Shown here one piece after another: positions 8,901 through 17,317 of a DNA stretch of 64,000 nt. The translations under genes and the position numbers were made by a program. Source of the stretch: Roseicyclus salinarum (GTDB lineage Bacteria; Pseudomonadota; Alphaproteobacteria; Rhodobacterales; Rhodobacteraceae); assembly GCF_029624655.1 (NCBI RefSeq), contig NZ_JARRSA010000001.1, positions 186,001-250,000 of the forward strand, in the 5' to 3' direction. The notes below the pieces were generated by a model, which saw only the letters and a program-made list of their open reading frames with translations, was not told the origin of the DNA and searched no databases. Positions within the stretch are counted from its first letter, which is position 1. Each line of letters begins with the position of its first letter.

Positions 8901-10480
8901 TGCGCCATTCGACGCCGGGCGTGATGCTGATCTCGCCGCCGCCGCACCACGACATCTACTCGATCGAGGACCTCGCGCAGCTGATCTACGACCTCAAGCA
9001 GATCAACCCGCGCGCCAAGGTGACGGTGAAGCTGGTGGCGTCCTCGGGCGTCGGCACGATTGCCGCAGGGGTGGCCAAGGCCAAGGCCGACGTCATCCTG
9101 ATCTCGGGGCACAACGGCGGCACCGGCGCTTCGCCGGCGACGTCGATCAAGTATGCCGGCCTCCCGTGGGAAATGGGTCTGACCGAGGCGCACCAGGTTC
9201 TCGCCATGAACAACCTGCGCGACCGCGTGACGCTCAGGACCGATGGCGGGCTTCGCACGGGGCGTGACATCGTCATGGCCGCGATGATGGGCGCCGAGGA
9301 ATACGGCATCGGCACCGCGGCCCTGATCGCGATGGGCTGCATCATGGTGCGCCAGTGCCAGTCCAACACCTGCCCCGTGGGCGTCTGCACGCAGGACGAG
9401 CGCCTGCGCGAGAAATTCACCGGCACCGCGGACAAGGTGGTGAACCTGATCACCTTCTACGCCCAGGAGGTGCGGGAGATCCTCGCCTCCATCGGCGCGC
9501 GGTCGCTGGACGAGGTGATCGGGCGGGCCGACCTTCTGACGCAGGTCAGCCGGGGCGCGGCGCATCTGGACGATCTGGACCTCAACCCGATGCTCATCAC
9601 CGTCGATGGCGCGGACCGGATCAAGTACGACCGCTACAAGCCGCGGAACCCGGTGCTCGACACGCTGGACGCGCAGATCGTGAAGGACGCGCACCGCTTC
9701 CTCGAGGATGGCGAGAAGATGCAGCTGTCCTATGCCGTGCAGAACACGCTGAGGACCATCGGCACGCGCACGTCCAGCCACATCGTTCAGGCCTTCGGGA
9801 TGCGCAACCAGCTTCAGCCCGATCACCTGACGGTCAAGCTGGAAGGGTCCGCCGGCCAGTCGCTTGGCGCCTTCGCGGCGCCGGGGCTGAAGCTCGAGGT
9901 TTCGGGCGACGCCAACGACTACGTCGGCAAGGGGCTGTCGGGCGGCATCATCGTGGTGAAGCCGCCGCAGGTCAGTCCGCTTCAGGCTGACCAGAACGTC
10001 ATCATCGGCAACACCGTGCTCTATGGCGCCACCGACGGCCATCTCTTTGCCGCCGGCCGCGCGGGCGAGCGTTTCGCGGTGCGGAACTCGGGCGCGCGCG
10101 TCGTGGTCGAGGGCTGCGGCTCGAACGGGTGCGAATACATGACGGGCGGCGTCGCCGTGATCCTCGGCGGGATCGGGGCGAACTTCGGCGCGGGCATGAC
10201 GGGCGGCATGGCCTACCTCTACGATCCCGAGGGCGTCGCGATGGTCAACATGAACCTCGAGACGCTCGTGACCGTTCCGGTGACGGTCGCGCACTGGGAA
10301 CAGGAGCTCAGGGGCCTGATCGAAACCCACGCCCGCGAGACCGGAAGCCGCAAGGCCGCAGAGATCCTGCAGCACTGGGATCTCGAGCTGCCGAATTTCG
10401 TTCAGGTCTGCCCCAAGGAGATGCTCGACAAGCTCGCGCATCCGCTTTCGGAAGGCGAGGCGGCGATCCCCGCCGAGTGA
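5942..10480 (+). CDS. gltB: Glutamate synthase large subunit
   Basis: Alpha subunit of glutamate synthase, 1512 residues. The N-terminal amidotransferase domain must be exposed by removal of a short propeptide; the catalytic cysteine is Cys34 in HSSCGVG, giving a 33-residue propeptide, close to other bacterial enzymes. The central and FMN-binding synthase domains follow, with the 3Fe-4S ligands in CIMVRQCQSNTCPVGVC, then the GXGXG beta-helix domain at the C-terminus (GGSNGCEYMTGG-like region). The ATG at 5942 overlaps the stop of the GFA gene and replaces an upstream in-frame start inside it. The gene ends the operon; a GC-rich inverted repeat follows at 10496-10520. It is separated from gltD by two extra genes. 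Confidence 0.97.
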   Translation: MTKYDADWAAAEAAKREWMAQNSLYSEADEHSSCGVGLVVSIDGKPSRKVVQNGIDALKAVWHRGAVDADGKTGDGAGIHVQIPPRFFYDQVRRTGHEPREDELMAVGQVFLPRTDFGAQETCRTIVESEVLRMGYYIYGWRHVPVNITVLGEKANATRPEIEQIIISNSKGSDVETFERELYVIRRRIEKAAQAAGIKELYLCSLSCRSIIYKGMMLAEQVAEFYPDLKDERFESAFAIYHQRYSTNTFPQWWLAQPFRMLAHNGEINTLKGNINWMKSHEIRLSSAYFGDMAEDIKPIIAGGASDSAALDAVFEVLVRAGRNAPMAKTMLVPEAWSQTATELPQAWQDMYSYCNSVMEPWDGPAALAMTDGRWVCAGLDRNGLRPMRYVVTGDGLLIAGSETGMIPVDEATVVEKGALGPGQMIAVDMTEQKLFHDTEIKDALAASRPFGDWVGKITDLAAATESVAEIALHEGPELRRRQVAAGYSIEELEQILAPMAEDGKEMVASMGDDTPAAVLSSQYRPLSHYFRQNFSQVTNPPIDSLREFRVMSLKTRFGNLKNVLDEDSSQTEILVLDSPFVSNAQFDEMVKHFNADHAIIDCTFPAGGETGALRAGLERIRREAEDAVRSGAGHIVLTDQGQGPERVPMPMILATSAVHSWLTRQGLRTFCSLNVRSAECIDPHYFAVLVGCGATTVNAYLAQDSIADRISRGLIEGSLTEAMARYRAAIDQGLLKIMSKMGISVISSYRGGLNFEAVGLSRAMVAEFFPGMISRISGIGVSGLQKKVEEVHSRGWLRGQDVLPIGGFYKARRSGEKHAWEAQSMHMMQMACNKASFELWKQYSAKMQSNPPIHLRDLLDIKPLGGPVPIEEVESITSIRKRFVTPGMSLGALSPEAHKTLNVAMNRIGAKSDSGEGGEDPAHFVPEPNGDNPSAKIKQVASGRFGVTAEYLNHCEELEIKVAQGAKPGEGGQLPGMKVTKLIARLRHSTPGVMLISPPPHHDIYSIEDLAQLIYDLKQINPRAKVTVKLVASSGVGTIAAGVAKAKADVILISGHNGGTGASPATSIKYAGLPWEMGLTEAHQVLAMNNLRDRVTLRTDGGLRTGRDIVMAAMMGAEEYGIGTAALIAMGCIMVRQCQSNTCPVGVCTQDERLREKFTGTADKVVNLITFYAQEVREILASIGARSLDEVIGRADLLTQVSRGAAHLDDLDLNPMLITVDGADRIKYDRYKPRNPVLDTLDAQIVKDAHRFLEDGEKMQLSYAVQNTLRTIGTRTSSHIVQAFGMRNQLQPDHLTVKLEGSAGQSLGAFAAPGLKLEVSGDANDYVGKGLSGGIIVVKPPQVSPLQADQNVIIGNTVLYGATDGHLFAAGRAGERFAVRNSGARVVVEGCGSNGCEYMTGGVAVILGGIGANFGAGMTGGMAYLYDPEGVAMVNMNLETLVTVPVTVAHWEQELRGLIETHARETGSRKAAEILQHWDLELPNFVQVCPKEMLDKLAHPLSEGEAAIPAE

Positions 10481-10495
10481 CCCCCAAGGATCCGG

Positions 10496-10520
10496 CCGGC
10501 CGCATGCGTGGGGCGGCCGG
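10496..10520. terminator. GC-rich inverted repeat between convergent gltB and serB
   Basis: Perfect 8-base stem (10496-10503 with 10513-10520) around a 9-base loop, in the 42-base gap between the two stop codons. There is no T-run on either side, so it is not a textbook intrinsic terminator, but its place suggests a shared transcription end. Confidence 0.4.
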
Positions 10521-10522
10521 AC

Positions 10523-11398
10523 CTATGCGGTGACGAACTCGGACCTCGAATAGCCCTGAATGAACAGAAGGGCGGTCAGGTCGCAGTGATTGATCGCGTG
10601 CGCGGCCTGTTCCTGCACGATCGGCTTGGCGTGAACCGCGACACCGGTTCCCGCGCGCAGCAACATGCCCAGGTCGTTCGCGCCATCACCGATGGCCAGC
10701 ACGTCCGACGCCTCGATGCCAAGCGCGGCCGTCGTCTCTTCCAGCGCCGCGACCTTCGCCTCGCGCCCGAGGATCGGCTGCGCGACGGTGCCGGTCAGGG
10801 TGCCGCCCTCGGCCAGCAGCACGTTCGCCCGATGTCCGTGGAACCCAAGCCTTTCGGCCACGACCGCTGAGAAGGCGGTGAACCCGCCCGAGACGAGCAG
10901 GGTATGCGCCCCGTGCGCCTTCATCGTCGCCACCAGCGTCGCGCCCCCCGGCATAGGCGTGATCCTGCGGTCGAGCACGGATGCGATCGTGGCCTCGGGC
11001 AGGCCTTTCAGCAGGCCGACGCGTTCGGTCAGCGCACCCTCGAAATCCAGCTCGCCGTTCATCGCCCGCGCGGTGATGGCCGCGACGGCCTCTCCGACAC
11101 CGGCCTCCGCGGCAAGCTCGTCGATGCATTCCTGCCCGATCATGGTCGAATCCATGTCCGCCAGCAGCATCTTCTTGCGCCGCCCGACGGAGGGCTGGGC
11201 CACCATGTCCACGCCTTCCGCCTGAAGGCTTTCCCACACCGATTTCAGGTCGCGGGGCAGCTTCGGCACCTCGAACTCCGCGGCATGGTCTGGGTCCAGC
11301 CAGACCGCGTCTCCGCCGCCCATGGCGTTGCGAAGACTGTCGACCAGCGCGGGTTCGAGATACATTGCCGGGTTGGTGATCAGGGTGACTGTGTGCAT
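10523..11398 (-). CDS. serB: Phosphoserine phosphatase
   Basis: HAD-superfamily enzyme that releases phosphate from O-phosphoserine in the last step of serine synthesis. The 291-residue protein carries an N-terminal ACT-like region (about 1-75), then the HAD motifs: DMDSTMIGQECID (nucleophile Asp), SGGFTAFS, and GDGANDLGML near the C-terminus. The ATG at 11398 gives MHTVTLIT; a start 36 bases upstream is possible but adds a non-conserved leader. The two earlier pathway steps, serC and serA, are 12 kb away in the same window. It diverges from the hydrolase/membrane fusion gene. Confidence 0.94.
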   Translation of the reverse strand: MHTVTLITNPAMYLEPALVDSLRNAMGGGDAVWLDPDHAAEFEVPKLPRDLKSVWESLQAEGVDMVAQPSVGRRKKMLLADMDSTMIGQECIDELAAEAGVGEAVAAITARAMNGELDFEGALTERVGLLKGLPEATIASVLDRRITPMPGGATLVATMKAHGAHTLLVSGGFTAFSAVVAERLGFHGHRANVLLAEGGTLTGTVAQPILGREAKVAALEETTAALGIEASDVLAIGDGANDLGMLLRAGTGVAVHAKPIVQEQAAHAINHCDLTALLFIQGYSRSEFVTA

Positions 11399-11501
11399 CG
11401 CATGTTCCGTCGGGATCCAGCGGGCATTAAACATGCAGGGCCCGCAAGGGCCAGCGCGATATGCTTGGCGTGCAGGGCGGATGGTCTAGGTTCGAGGACC
11501 A

Positions 11502-13004
11502 GTGGACAGGGCGGGGAAATCGATCTTGGCGGGACGGATCTGGATAGGGTTTCTGGCCGTTGTCGCGATCGCCGCGGGCCTCTTTTTTCTGGAACGGCCG
11601 CGCACCGGGCTCGAGATCCGCGAGCTGCGGGCCGGCCCGACGCCCATCACCCTCATGCAGGAGCCCGGCGCCGATGGGCCGCTCGTGGTGATCGCGCATG
11701 GCTTCGCGGGGTCCCGGCAGCTCATGGCGGCCTACCAGCTGACGCTTGCGCGGGCGGGCTACGTCACGGCGAGCTTCGATTTCGAAGGGCATGGCAGGAA
11801 CCCCGTTCCAATGTCGGGCGACGTGACCTCGGTCGACGGCACCACGCGGCTTCTGATGGACGAGATGGCGCGCGTGACGGACGCGGTGCTCGCGGAAACC
11901 GGCGCCGAACCGCGCGTCGCGCTTCTGGGCCATTCCATGGCCTCCGACATCGTGGTCCGGCAGGGGGTCCGCGATGCGCGCGTCGAGGCGATCGTCGGGA
12001 TATCGCTGTTCTCGCAGGCCGTCACGGAAGAGCTTCCCCGCAACCTCCTGATCGTGAACGGCGCGCTGGAGGGGATGCTGAGGCAGGAGGCGCGCCGCGT
12101 CATGGCCGCCATCGGCGCGGAGGAGGGCGAGACCGCCGGGACCCCGGGTGAGGGGTTCGCCCGCCGCGCGGTGGCCGCGCCCTTCGTCGAGCATGTCGGC
12201 GTATTGTACTCGCCGACGGCGCTGGCCGAGGCGCGGGCGTGGCTCGATCGTTCGTTCGGCCGCTCCGTCACGGCTGCGCCCGTCGCTGCGATCGGTCCGG
12301 CCATCCTTCTGGCCCTTCTGGGCGTCGTCCTTCTGGCCCGCGCGCTCGGGGGGGCACTCCCCGAAGGACGAGGCCCCGCGCAGGCCGCGCCCGGCCGGTT
12401 CTGGATCATGGCCGCATTGCCGGCGGCCGCCACGCCCCTCTTGCTGGCGCCGTTCGATACGCGGTTCCTCCCGGTTCTGGTGGCGGACTACCTGGCGCTG
12501 CATCTCGCGGTCTATGGCGCGCTGGTCCTCGCCGTCGCGGCCTGGGCCGGGACGCTTCCGGCGCGGCGGGGATGGATCTGGGGCCTCGCGCTTGCCGCCT
12601 ACGGCCTCATCGCCTTCGGCGGCGTCATGGATCGTTACGTGGCCAGCTTCTTTCCGGTCGCGGGGCGCATCCCCATCGTGGCGGCCATACTACCGGGGGC
12701 GATCCTTGCCATGCTGGCCGATGCCGTCCTGCTCGAGGCGGGACGCGCGCGGCTCTGGCGGCGCTGGACGGCGCGGTTCCTGTTCCTCGCCTCGCTCGGC
12801 ATCGCCATGGCGCTGGATTTCGAGAGGCTGTTCTTCCTGCTCATCATCCTGCCGGTGATCCTGCTGTTCTACCTCAGCTTCGGGCTGATGGGCGGCTGGG
12901 TCGGACGGCGCACGGGTTCGGTCATGGCGATGGGTCTCGGGCTTGGCATCATCCTTGGATGGGCGCTGGGCGTGACCTTCCCCCTGTTTGATCCCGGCGC
13001 CTGA
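11502..13004 (+). CDS. Alpha/beta hydrolase fused to a multi-pass membrane domain
   Basis: A 500-residue protein in two parts. Residues about 11-30 form an N-terminal membrane anchor, followed by an alpha/beta hydrolase domain (about 45-250) with the oxyanion segment HGFAGS (66-71), nucleophile elbow GHSMAS (Ser145) and a likely catalytic His231 in EHVGVLYS. From about 260 to the end come about eight hydrophobic segments. The hydrolase would face the periplasm if the first segment is a simple signal anchor. Substrate is unknown; an esterase or lipase acting on membrane lipid or a membrane-delivered substrate is an inference. The start is GTG at 11502. It ends 4 bases from the convergent PNPOx-like gene. 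Confidence 0.82.
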   Translation: MDRAGKSILAGRIWIGFLAVVAIAAGLFFLERPRTGLEIRELRAGPTPITLMQEPGADGPLVVIAHGFAGSRQLMAAYQLTLARAGYVTASFDFEGHGRNPVPMSGDVTSVDGTTRLLMDEMARVTDAVLAETGAEPRVALLGHSMASDIVVRQGVRDARVEAIVGISLFSQAVTEELPRNLLIVNGALEGMLRQEARRVMAAIGAEEGETAGTPGEGFARRAVAAPFVEHVGVLYSPTALAEARAWLDRSFGRSVTAAPVAAIGPAILLALLGVVLLARALGGALPEGRGPAQAAPGRFWIMAALPAAATPLLLAPFDTRFLPVLVADYLALHLAVYGALVLAVAAWAGTLPARRGWIWGLALAAYGLIAFGGVMDRYVASFFPVAGRIPIVAAILPGAILAMLADAVLLEAGRARLWRRWTARFLFLASLGIAMALDFERLFFLLIILPVILLFYLSFGLMGGWVGRRTGSVMAMGLGLGIILGWALGVTFPLFDPGA

Positions 13005-13008
13005 GGCG

Positions 13009-13536
13009 TCAGGGCGCGATCCACCGTCCGGTCCAGTCCGGCCCGGTGAAGCGCGCGCGCCGGTGAAGCGTGTCGAGGACCAGCGCGTCGATCTCGGACA
13101 GCGTGCAGCGTATCAAAGTGAAACGCGCAAGCTCGCCATCCGGGGGGGGCGCCTGAGGCGCTTCGCCCGGCACCGCGCCGCCATAGTTCGCCCGCGCCTG
13201 CACGGGCAGCGAGGCGAACAGGGACGGATCGCCGGGATGCAGTTCGGCGCGCGCGCGAAGGCGGATCTGCAGCCTGTCCTTCGGCACCCAGACGTGCAGG
13301 GCGACCCGCGGGTCGCGGGCGATCTGGGCGGCCTTCGGCGACATCGCGTCGGTATGAAGCTCGAGCAGGGCCTCGTCCCTTCGCGCGCCGCGCAGCACGA
13401 GGGTGCGGGCCTCGGGACCGTCGGGCCCGATGCTGGCCAGCACAGGATGCCGCGCCGGATGGCGACGATCGGCGACGCCGCGCTGCAGCCGGGACCAGAC
13501 CGTGTCCAGCAAGTCCGCCAACCCGCGATCTTCCAT
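13009..13536 (-). CDS. Pyridoxamine 5'-phosphate oxidase-like FMN-binding protein
   Basis: Split-barrel flavin-binding protein of the PNPOx-like superfamily, 175 residues. The order of segments fits: HPVLASIGPDGPEARTLVLR, then ALLELHTDAMSPKAAQIARD and VALHVWVPKDRLQIRLRARAEL, ending with the short WTGRWIAP tail. Whether it oxidises pyridoxamine phosphate or only binds FMN or another cofactor cannot be decided. The ATG at 13536 has a good ribosome site (AGGAAAGG) just upstream; longer in-frame starts would run into the permease gene. It lies 5 bases after the FtsX-type permease, so the two are probably co-transcribed. Confidence 0.8.
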   Translation of the reverse strand: MEDRGLADLLDTVWSRLQRGVADRRHPARHPVLASIGPDGPEARTLVLRGARRDEALLELHTDAMSPKAAQIARDPRVALHVWVPKDRLQIRLRARAELHPGDPSLFASLPVQARANYGGAVPGEAPQAPPPDGELARFTLIRCTLSEIDALVLDTLHRRARFTGPDWTGRWIAP

Positions 13537-13541
13537 GTCCG

Positions 13542-15944
13542 TCACCTTTCCTGCGAAAAGACCTGAAGAAGGCGCACGGGCGCCATCCGTGACAGCCGAA
13601 GCGCCGGGTAGCTGGCCGCGACCCCGGCGGCCACGAGCGCAAGCACCAGAAGCCGGATCCAGTCGGCCGGGAACACCCGCATCGGCAGGCGCCACCCGAA
13701 GGCCTCGACGTTGACGACCGCCAGAAGCACCCACGCCAGCGCAAGGCCGACCGGCAGGGCAAGCACGAATGTCAGCGCCGCCAGCAGGAGAAGCCGCCAG
13801 ACCTCGGCACGGGCGAGGCGGCCGCGCGCCACGCCGATCGCCCAGACCGGCGCCACCTGCGGCAGGCGCAGGGACGCCAGCGTCAGAAGGCTGGTCAGCA
13901 ATGCGAGCGAGGCCACCCCAAGCGTCAGGACGTTCAGCGCGCCCGTGACTCGGAACGTGTTCTCGAAGACATCCAGCGAGAAGCGCTTGATCTGCGCCTG
14001 GTTACGCACGGCTGTGTCGGGCAGGCCGAATTCTTCGCGCAGGGCGGCAGCAAGCGCGGGCGCGTCCTGCGGGGCCACGCGAATGGCGAAGTCGTCGGCG
14101 CGGGCATCGGGAAACATCTCGCGGAACAGGGCATGGGCGACGATCACCTGCCCGGTCGGATTGCCGTAGTCCGAATAGACGCCGGCAAGCGGCAGGGTCA
14201 CGCCTGGACCGACCTCCAGCGTATCGCCCAGCGACAGGTCCTGTCGGCGGGCCAATTGCTCGTTCGCGAGGGCCGCCTCGCCCGCGAACAGGGCGTCCCA
14301 TGCGCCATCGCGCGCGCTCAGAAGGGGCCACGCGTCCCGGTAGGTCGCATCGTCCACGACGCCGTAGACGTCCACCGGAAGATCGAGAATTCGCGCTTCG
14401 GCCGACACGATTGGCAGGACCGCCTCCGCCCGACCGACGAGGAACGCCTGCAGGCGCATCGCTTCGGCCTCGTCCGCGGTCGAAACGTAAAGCTCGGCCG
14501 CCAGCCGCTGGTCGAGCCATCCGATGAAGGTGGCGCGGAACGACCCCACCATCGAGGAGACGCCGATATTGGCCGCAAGCGCCAGCAAAAGCGCCATCAG
14601 CGACAGCGACAGAGCCGGTAGTTGCTGCCTCGCGTCCGCGAAGACCCATTCCGCGAAGGGTCCGCGCGCCGCCCGCGACAGCACGCCCAGCGCCACCGCC
14701 AGAACGACCGGAAGCGCCAGCGCCGCCCCCATCAGAAGTGCGGCCAGAACCGCGAACCCGGCGATGAGCCCGTCGCCCAGCCACGCCGTCAGGACCGCGA
14801 CGCCCGCAAGTCCGACGGCCGCCACGGCCTGTCGCCTCATCGCGCGACCGGACGCCTGCGCCCATGCCCGCGGCTGCGCCGGCGCCAGAAGCGGCATCCG
14901 CGCCGTGCGGATCATCGCTTGTGCCGCTGCCACCCCGGCGCCGATCAGTGTGATGCCCATCGCCGAGGCGGCCCATACGGGATCGAAGGTGAGGCCGCCC
15001 GGAACGCTCGCGCCGTAGAGACCGCGCAAGGTCCCCGCGACACCCGGCATCAGTGCCGCCGCCACCGCGTAGCCGAGCGTGATGCCGATCGCTCCTGCGA
15101 TCAGCGCCATGATCGCGACCTCGACGGCCAGCGCGGTGATCAGCGTTCCAAGCGGCAGCCCAAGCGCCCTCAGTGTCCGAAAGGCCTGTCGGCGCTGCTC
15201 GAAAGCCAGCCCGATGGCGGCATGGACGATGAACAGACCGACAGCGAAGGCAAGAAGGCCGAAAGCGGTCAGGTTGAGGTGGAAGCTTTCGGTGAGGCGC
15301 GCGACGTCGCCGGCCTCGTCCGGTGGCACGGCACGCAGACCGGAGGCTGTGCCGATCGGCGGAAGGCCCGGCGGCTGCACCGGAGCCACGAGGAGGTAGC
15401 TCGGATCGCTCTGCCCAAGGAGCCGCGCTGCGGTCGCGATGTCGGTGAGCGCGGCGGCGGGCGGGACTGTCCCGTCGACCTGCAAGGGCGGCAGGTTCGC
15501 GGGAAGCGGACCTTCGGCGGTGTCCCGCGACACCAGAAGAAGCCCCGGATGCGTCAGGAAGGCGCGAAGGTCGGCCTCGCCGCCGATGCCGGGGGCCCCG
15601 GTCTCGGCCGGCGCGGTGAACGGATCGATCCCGATCAGGCGAAGGCGGCCCGCCTCGTCCCGGAGTTCGCCGGTGATGACGGGCGAAACGCGGTAGCCCG
15701 CCCGGCGCAGCGTCGTGTAGTCCGCGCGCGGGACCGGCCCGCCGTCCGAGGCCACCAGCCGCGCCAGCCTGTCCTGTCCGAGGGTCGATGCGGCCTGATC
15801 GTAGCTGGTGCGCGCCTCGGCGTTGATCGCCTGCACCGCGGACCAAAGCGCCGTCGCCAGCGCGAGGCCCAGCCACAGCATCGCGAGCTGAAGGGGATTG
15901 CGCCGCCAGTGCGAAAACAGGGTCGAAAGTGCGGTATAGAGCAT
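13542..15944 (-). CDS. FtsX-type ABC transporter permease
   Basis: An 800-residue inner-membrane permease with two FtsX/MacB-like halves. One N-terminal membrane segment (about 19-40) is followed by a large periplasmic region, then a block of three membrane segments near 215-330, further segments from about 370 to 470, a second periplasmic region and a last group of segments at about 660-790. This layout matches the YbbP/LolC-like permeases, which extrude or extract lipophilic cargo using a LolD-like ATPase rather than importing solutes. It starts two bases after the stop of the ATPase gene, which fixes the partner. Cargo is unknown; the MacB or YbbAP type is more likely than true Lol since only one permease is present. 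Confidence 0.88.
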   Translation of the reverse strand: MLYTALSTLFSHWRRNPLQLAMLWLGLALATALWSAVQAINAEARTSYDQAASTLGQDRLARLVASDGGPVPRADYTTLRRAGYRVSPVITGELRDEAGRLRLIGIDPFTAPAETGAPGIGGEADLRAFLTHPGLLLVSRDTAEGPLPANLPPLQVDGTVPPAAALTDIATAARLLGQSDPSYLLVAPVQPPGLPPIGTASGLRAVPPDEAGDVARLTESFHLNLTAFGLLAFAVGLFIVHAAIGLAFEQRRQAFRTLRALGLPLGTLITALAVEVAIMALIAGAIGITLGYAVAAALMPGVAGTLRGLYGASVPGGLTFDPVWAASAMGITLIGAGVAAAQAMIRTARMPLLAPAQPRAWAQASGRAMRRQAVAAVGLAGVAVLTAWLGDGLIAGFAVLAALLMGAALALPVVLAVALGVLSRAARGPFAEWVFADARQQLPALSLSLMALLLALAANIGVSSMVGSFRATFIGWLDQRLAAELYVSTADEAEAMRLQAFLVGRAEAVLPIVSAEARILDLPVDVYGVVDDATYRDAWPLLSARDGAWDALFAGEAALANEQLARRQDLSLGDTLEVGPGVTLPLAGVYSDYGNPTGQVIVAHALFREMFPDARADDFAIRVAPQDAPALAAALREEFGLPDTAVRNQAQIKRFSLDVFENTFRVTGALNVLTLGVASLALLTSLLTLASLRLPQVAPVWAIGVARGRLARAEVWRLLLLAALTFVLALPVGLALAWVLLAVVNVEAFGWRLPMRVFPADWIRLLVLALVAAGVAASYPALRLSRMAPVRLLQVFSQER

Positions 15945-15946
15945 GA

Positions 15947-16627
15947 TCAGGCCGGCGCGTGCGGCACGAGGCGGCCACGCGACAGGACCAGCCTGCGGCC
16001 GAGGCGCGCGGCAAGACGCTCGGAATGGGTGACCATCAGAAGGCCCGCGCCCGTCTCGCCCACGAGTTCGAGAAGAAGCTGAAGGACCGCGTCGCCCGTC
16101 GCCTCGTCGAGGTTGCCCGTCGGCTCGTCGGCGAGGATGAGGTCCGGCCGCGCGGCCAGCGCGCGCGCGATCGCGACGCGCTGCTGCTGTCCGCCCGAAA
16201 GCTGCTCGGGGTAGCGGCCGCGGAAATCGGACAGGCCAAGCCGGTCCATCAGGCGGGTCTCGAGCGCCGGGTCGCGGCGTCCGGAAAGCCGCGACTGGAT
16301 GGCGACGTTGGCCGCGACATCAAGCGATGGAACCAGGTTGAACTGCTGGAACACGAGGCCGACATGGCGTCCGCGAACCCGCGCGCGCGACGCGTCCGAC
16401 ATGGCCGAAAGGTCGTTTCCCATGAGCGAGACGCGCCCTTCGTCGGGCGCGTCAAGCCCGCCCGCGAGGTGCATCAGCGTGCTTTTGCCCGACCCGCTTT
16501 CGCCGGTCAGCGCAACCGTTTCGCCGGCCGAGATCGAGAGCGTCACCGAGGACAGGACCGTGACCTGACCGTCGCCGCCCGGATAGCGCCGGGTCACGTC
16601 CGAAAGCTCGAGGATCGTTTCGCTCAT
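15947..16627 (-). CDS. ABC transporter ATP-binding protein (LolD/MacB type)
   Basis: ATPase of 226 residues with Walker [10 protein letters not shown] (about 41-49), Q-loop [10 protein letters not shown], signature [14 protein letters not shown] and Walker [13 protein letters not shown]. The ANLD-like GNLD after Walker B and the short length are typical of the LolD/MacB/FtsE group that serves FtsX-type permeases. The permease follows two bases downstream. The gene begins 48 bases after cbiZ on the same strand; the spacer has no convincing terminator, so it may be read through from the cobalamin operon. Confidence 0.92.
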   Translation of the reverse strand: MSETILELSDVTRRYPGGDGQVTVLSSVTLSISAGETVALTGESGSGKSTLMHLAGGLDAPDEGRVSLMGNDLSAMSDASRARVRGRHVGLVFQQFNLVPSLDVAANVAIQSRLSGRRDPALETRLMDRLGLSDFRGRYPEQLSGGQQQRVAIARALAARPDLILADEPTGNLDEATGDAVLQLLLELVGETGAGLLMVTHSERLAARLGRRLVLSRGRLVPHAPA

Positions 16628-16675
16628 GGGCGGGATGTAGCAGGACGGGCGGGCCGGAACAGCCCCCGTGCGGCC

Positions 16676-17317
16676 TCAGGCCTCCTGCTCGCGCATCCAG
16701 GCGGCGGTGCCGGCCGCCACGGCGCGATATACGGCGGCGCCCACGGCCTCGCCGACGTCGGTGTGCAGTCCCGCGAAAAGGCCGGGTCCTGCTGGCGCGG
16801 CGACGACGATGCAATCCGTCCCGGTTCCCGTGGCACGACCCGACAGAAGGTCCGGCCCATGGTCAATGACCGCAGCCGTCCGTGCTTCGGCGACGATGGA
16901 AAGAAGCTCGGTCAGGGCGGTGTCGGAAAGCCCGGCATCCGTCGCGGCGAGAATGTTGATCGTGCCCCAGGCGTCGGCGTCCCGCGGCAGCCTGTGGCCG
17001 ACCCGTTCCGCGTTCGTAAGCCCGATCGTGGCGAGGCACGATGCGGACACCAGACCCGAACAGGCAGTTTCGAGACGATACCGCGCCAAGTCGCGCGAGG
17101 TCAGAAGCCCCACCGCGGCGGCGTCCCCGCGCGCGTCCATCGAGGCCGCAAGCCAGCCCAGCGCATCGAAGTCCTCGGTCAGGTCGGCGTCGCGCACCTC
17201 GCGCCAGACGACGCGGCTCGCCGTGACGAAACCGGGATTGTGGGGCGCCCAGCCAAGCATCCGGCAAGGGCGGTCCAGATCCGCGGTCAGCCACGGCCGC
17301 TCCAGCGTCACGCGCAT
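16676..17317 (-). CDS. cbiZ: Adenosylcobinamide amidohydrolase
   Basis: CbiZ family enzyme, 213 residues, which cleaves the aminopropanol (or nucleotide-loop) arm of corrinoids to give adenosylcobyric acid, allowing cobinamide salvage and remodelling of foreign cobamides. Supporting segments are LTSRDLARY, GLVSASCLATIGLTNAERVG, GTINILAATDAGLSDTAL and GTGTDCIVVAAP. The ATG at 17317 shares one base with the stop of btuD (TGATG), so translation is probably coupled. Presence of cbiZ as the last gene of a riboswitch-controlled uptake operon supports salvage of imported incomplete or non-native corrinoids. RsCbiZ of Rhodobacter sphaeroides is the known precedent in the family. Confidence 0.9.
   Translation of the reverse strand: MRVTLERPWLTADLDRPCRMLGWAPHNPGFVTASRVVWREVRDADLTEDFDALGWLAASMDARGDAAAVGLLTSRDLARYRLETACSGLVSASCLATIGLTNAERVGHRLPRDADAWGTINILAATDAGLSDTALTELLSIVAEARTAAVIDHGPDLLSGRATGTGTDCIVVAAPAGPGLFAGLHTDVGEAVGAAVYRAVAAGTAAWMREQEA

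Noticed and set aside
5921-10441. Very long open frame (1506 codons) antisense to gltB
   Set aside because: It mirrors gltB codon by codon with histidine- and arginine-rich composition and no domain; gltB itself has all catalytic motifs.
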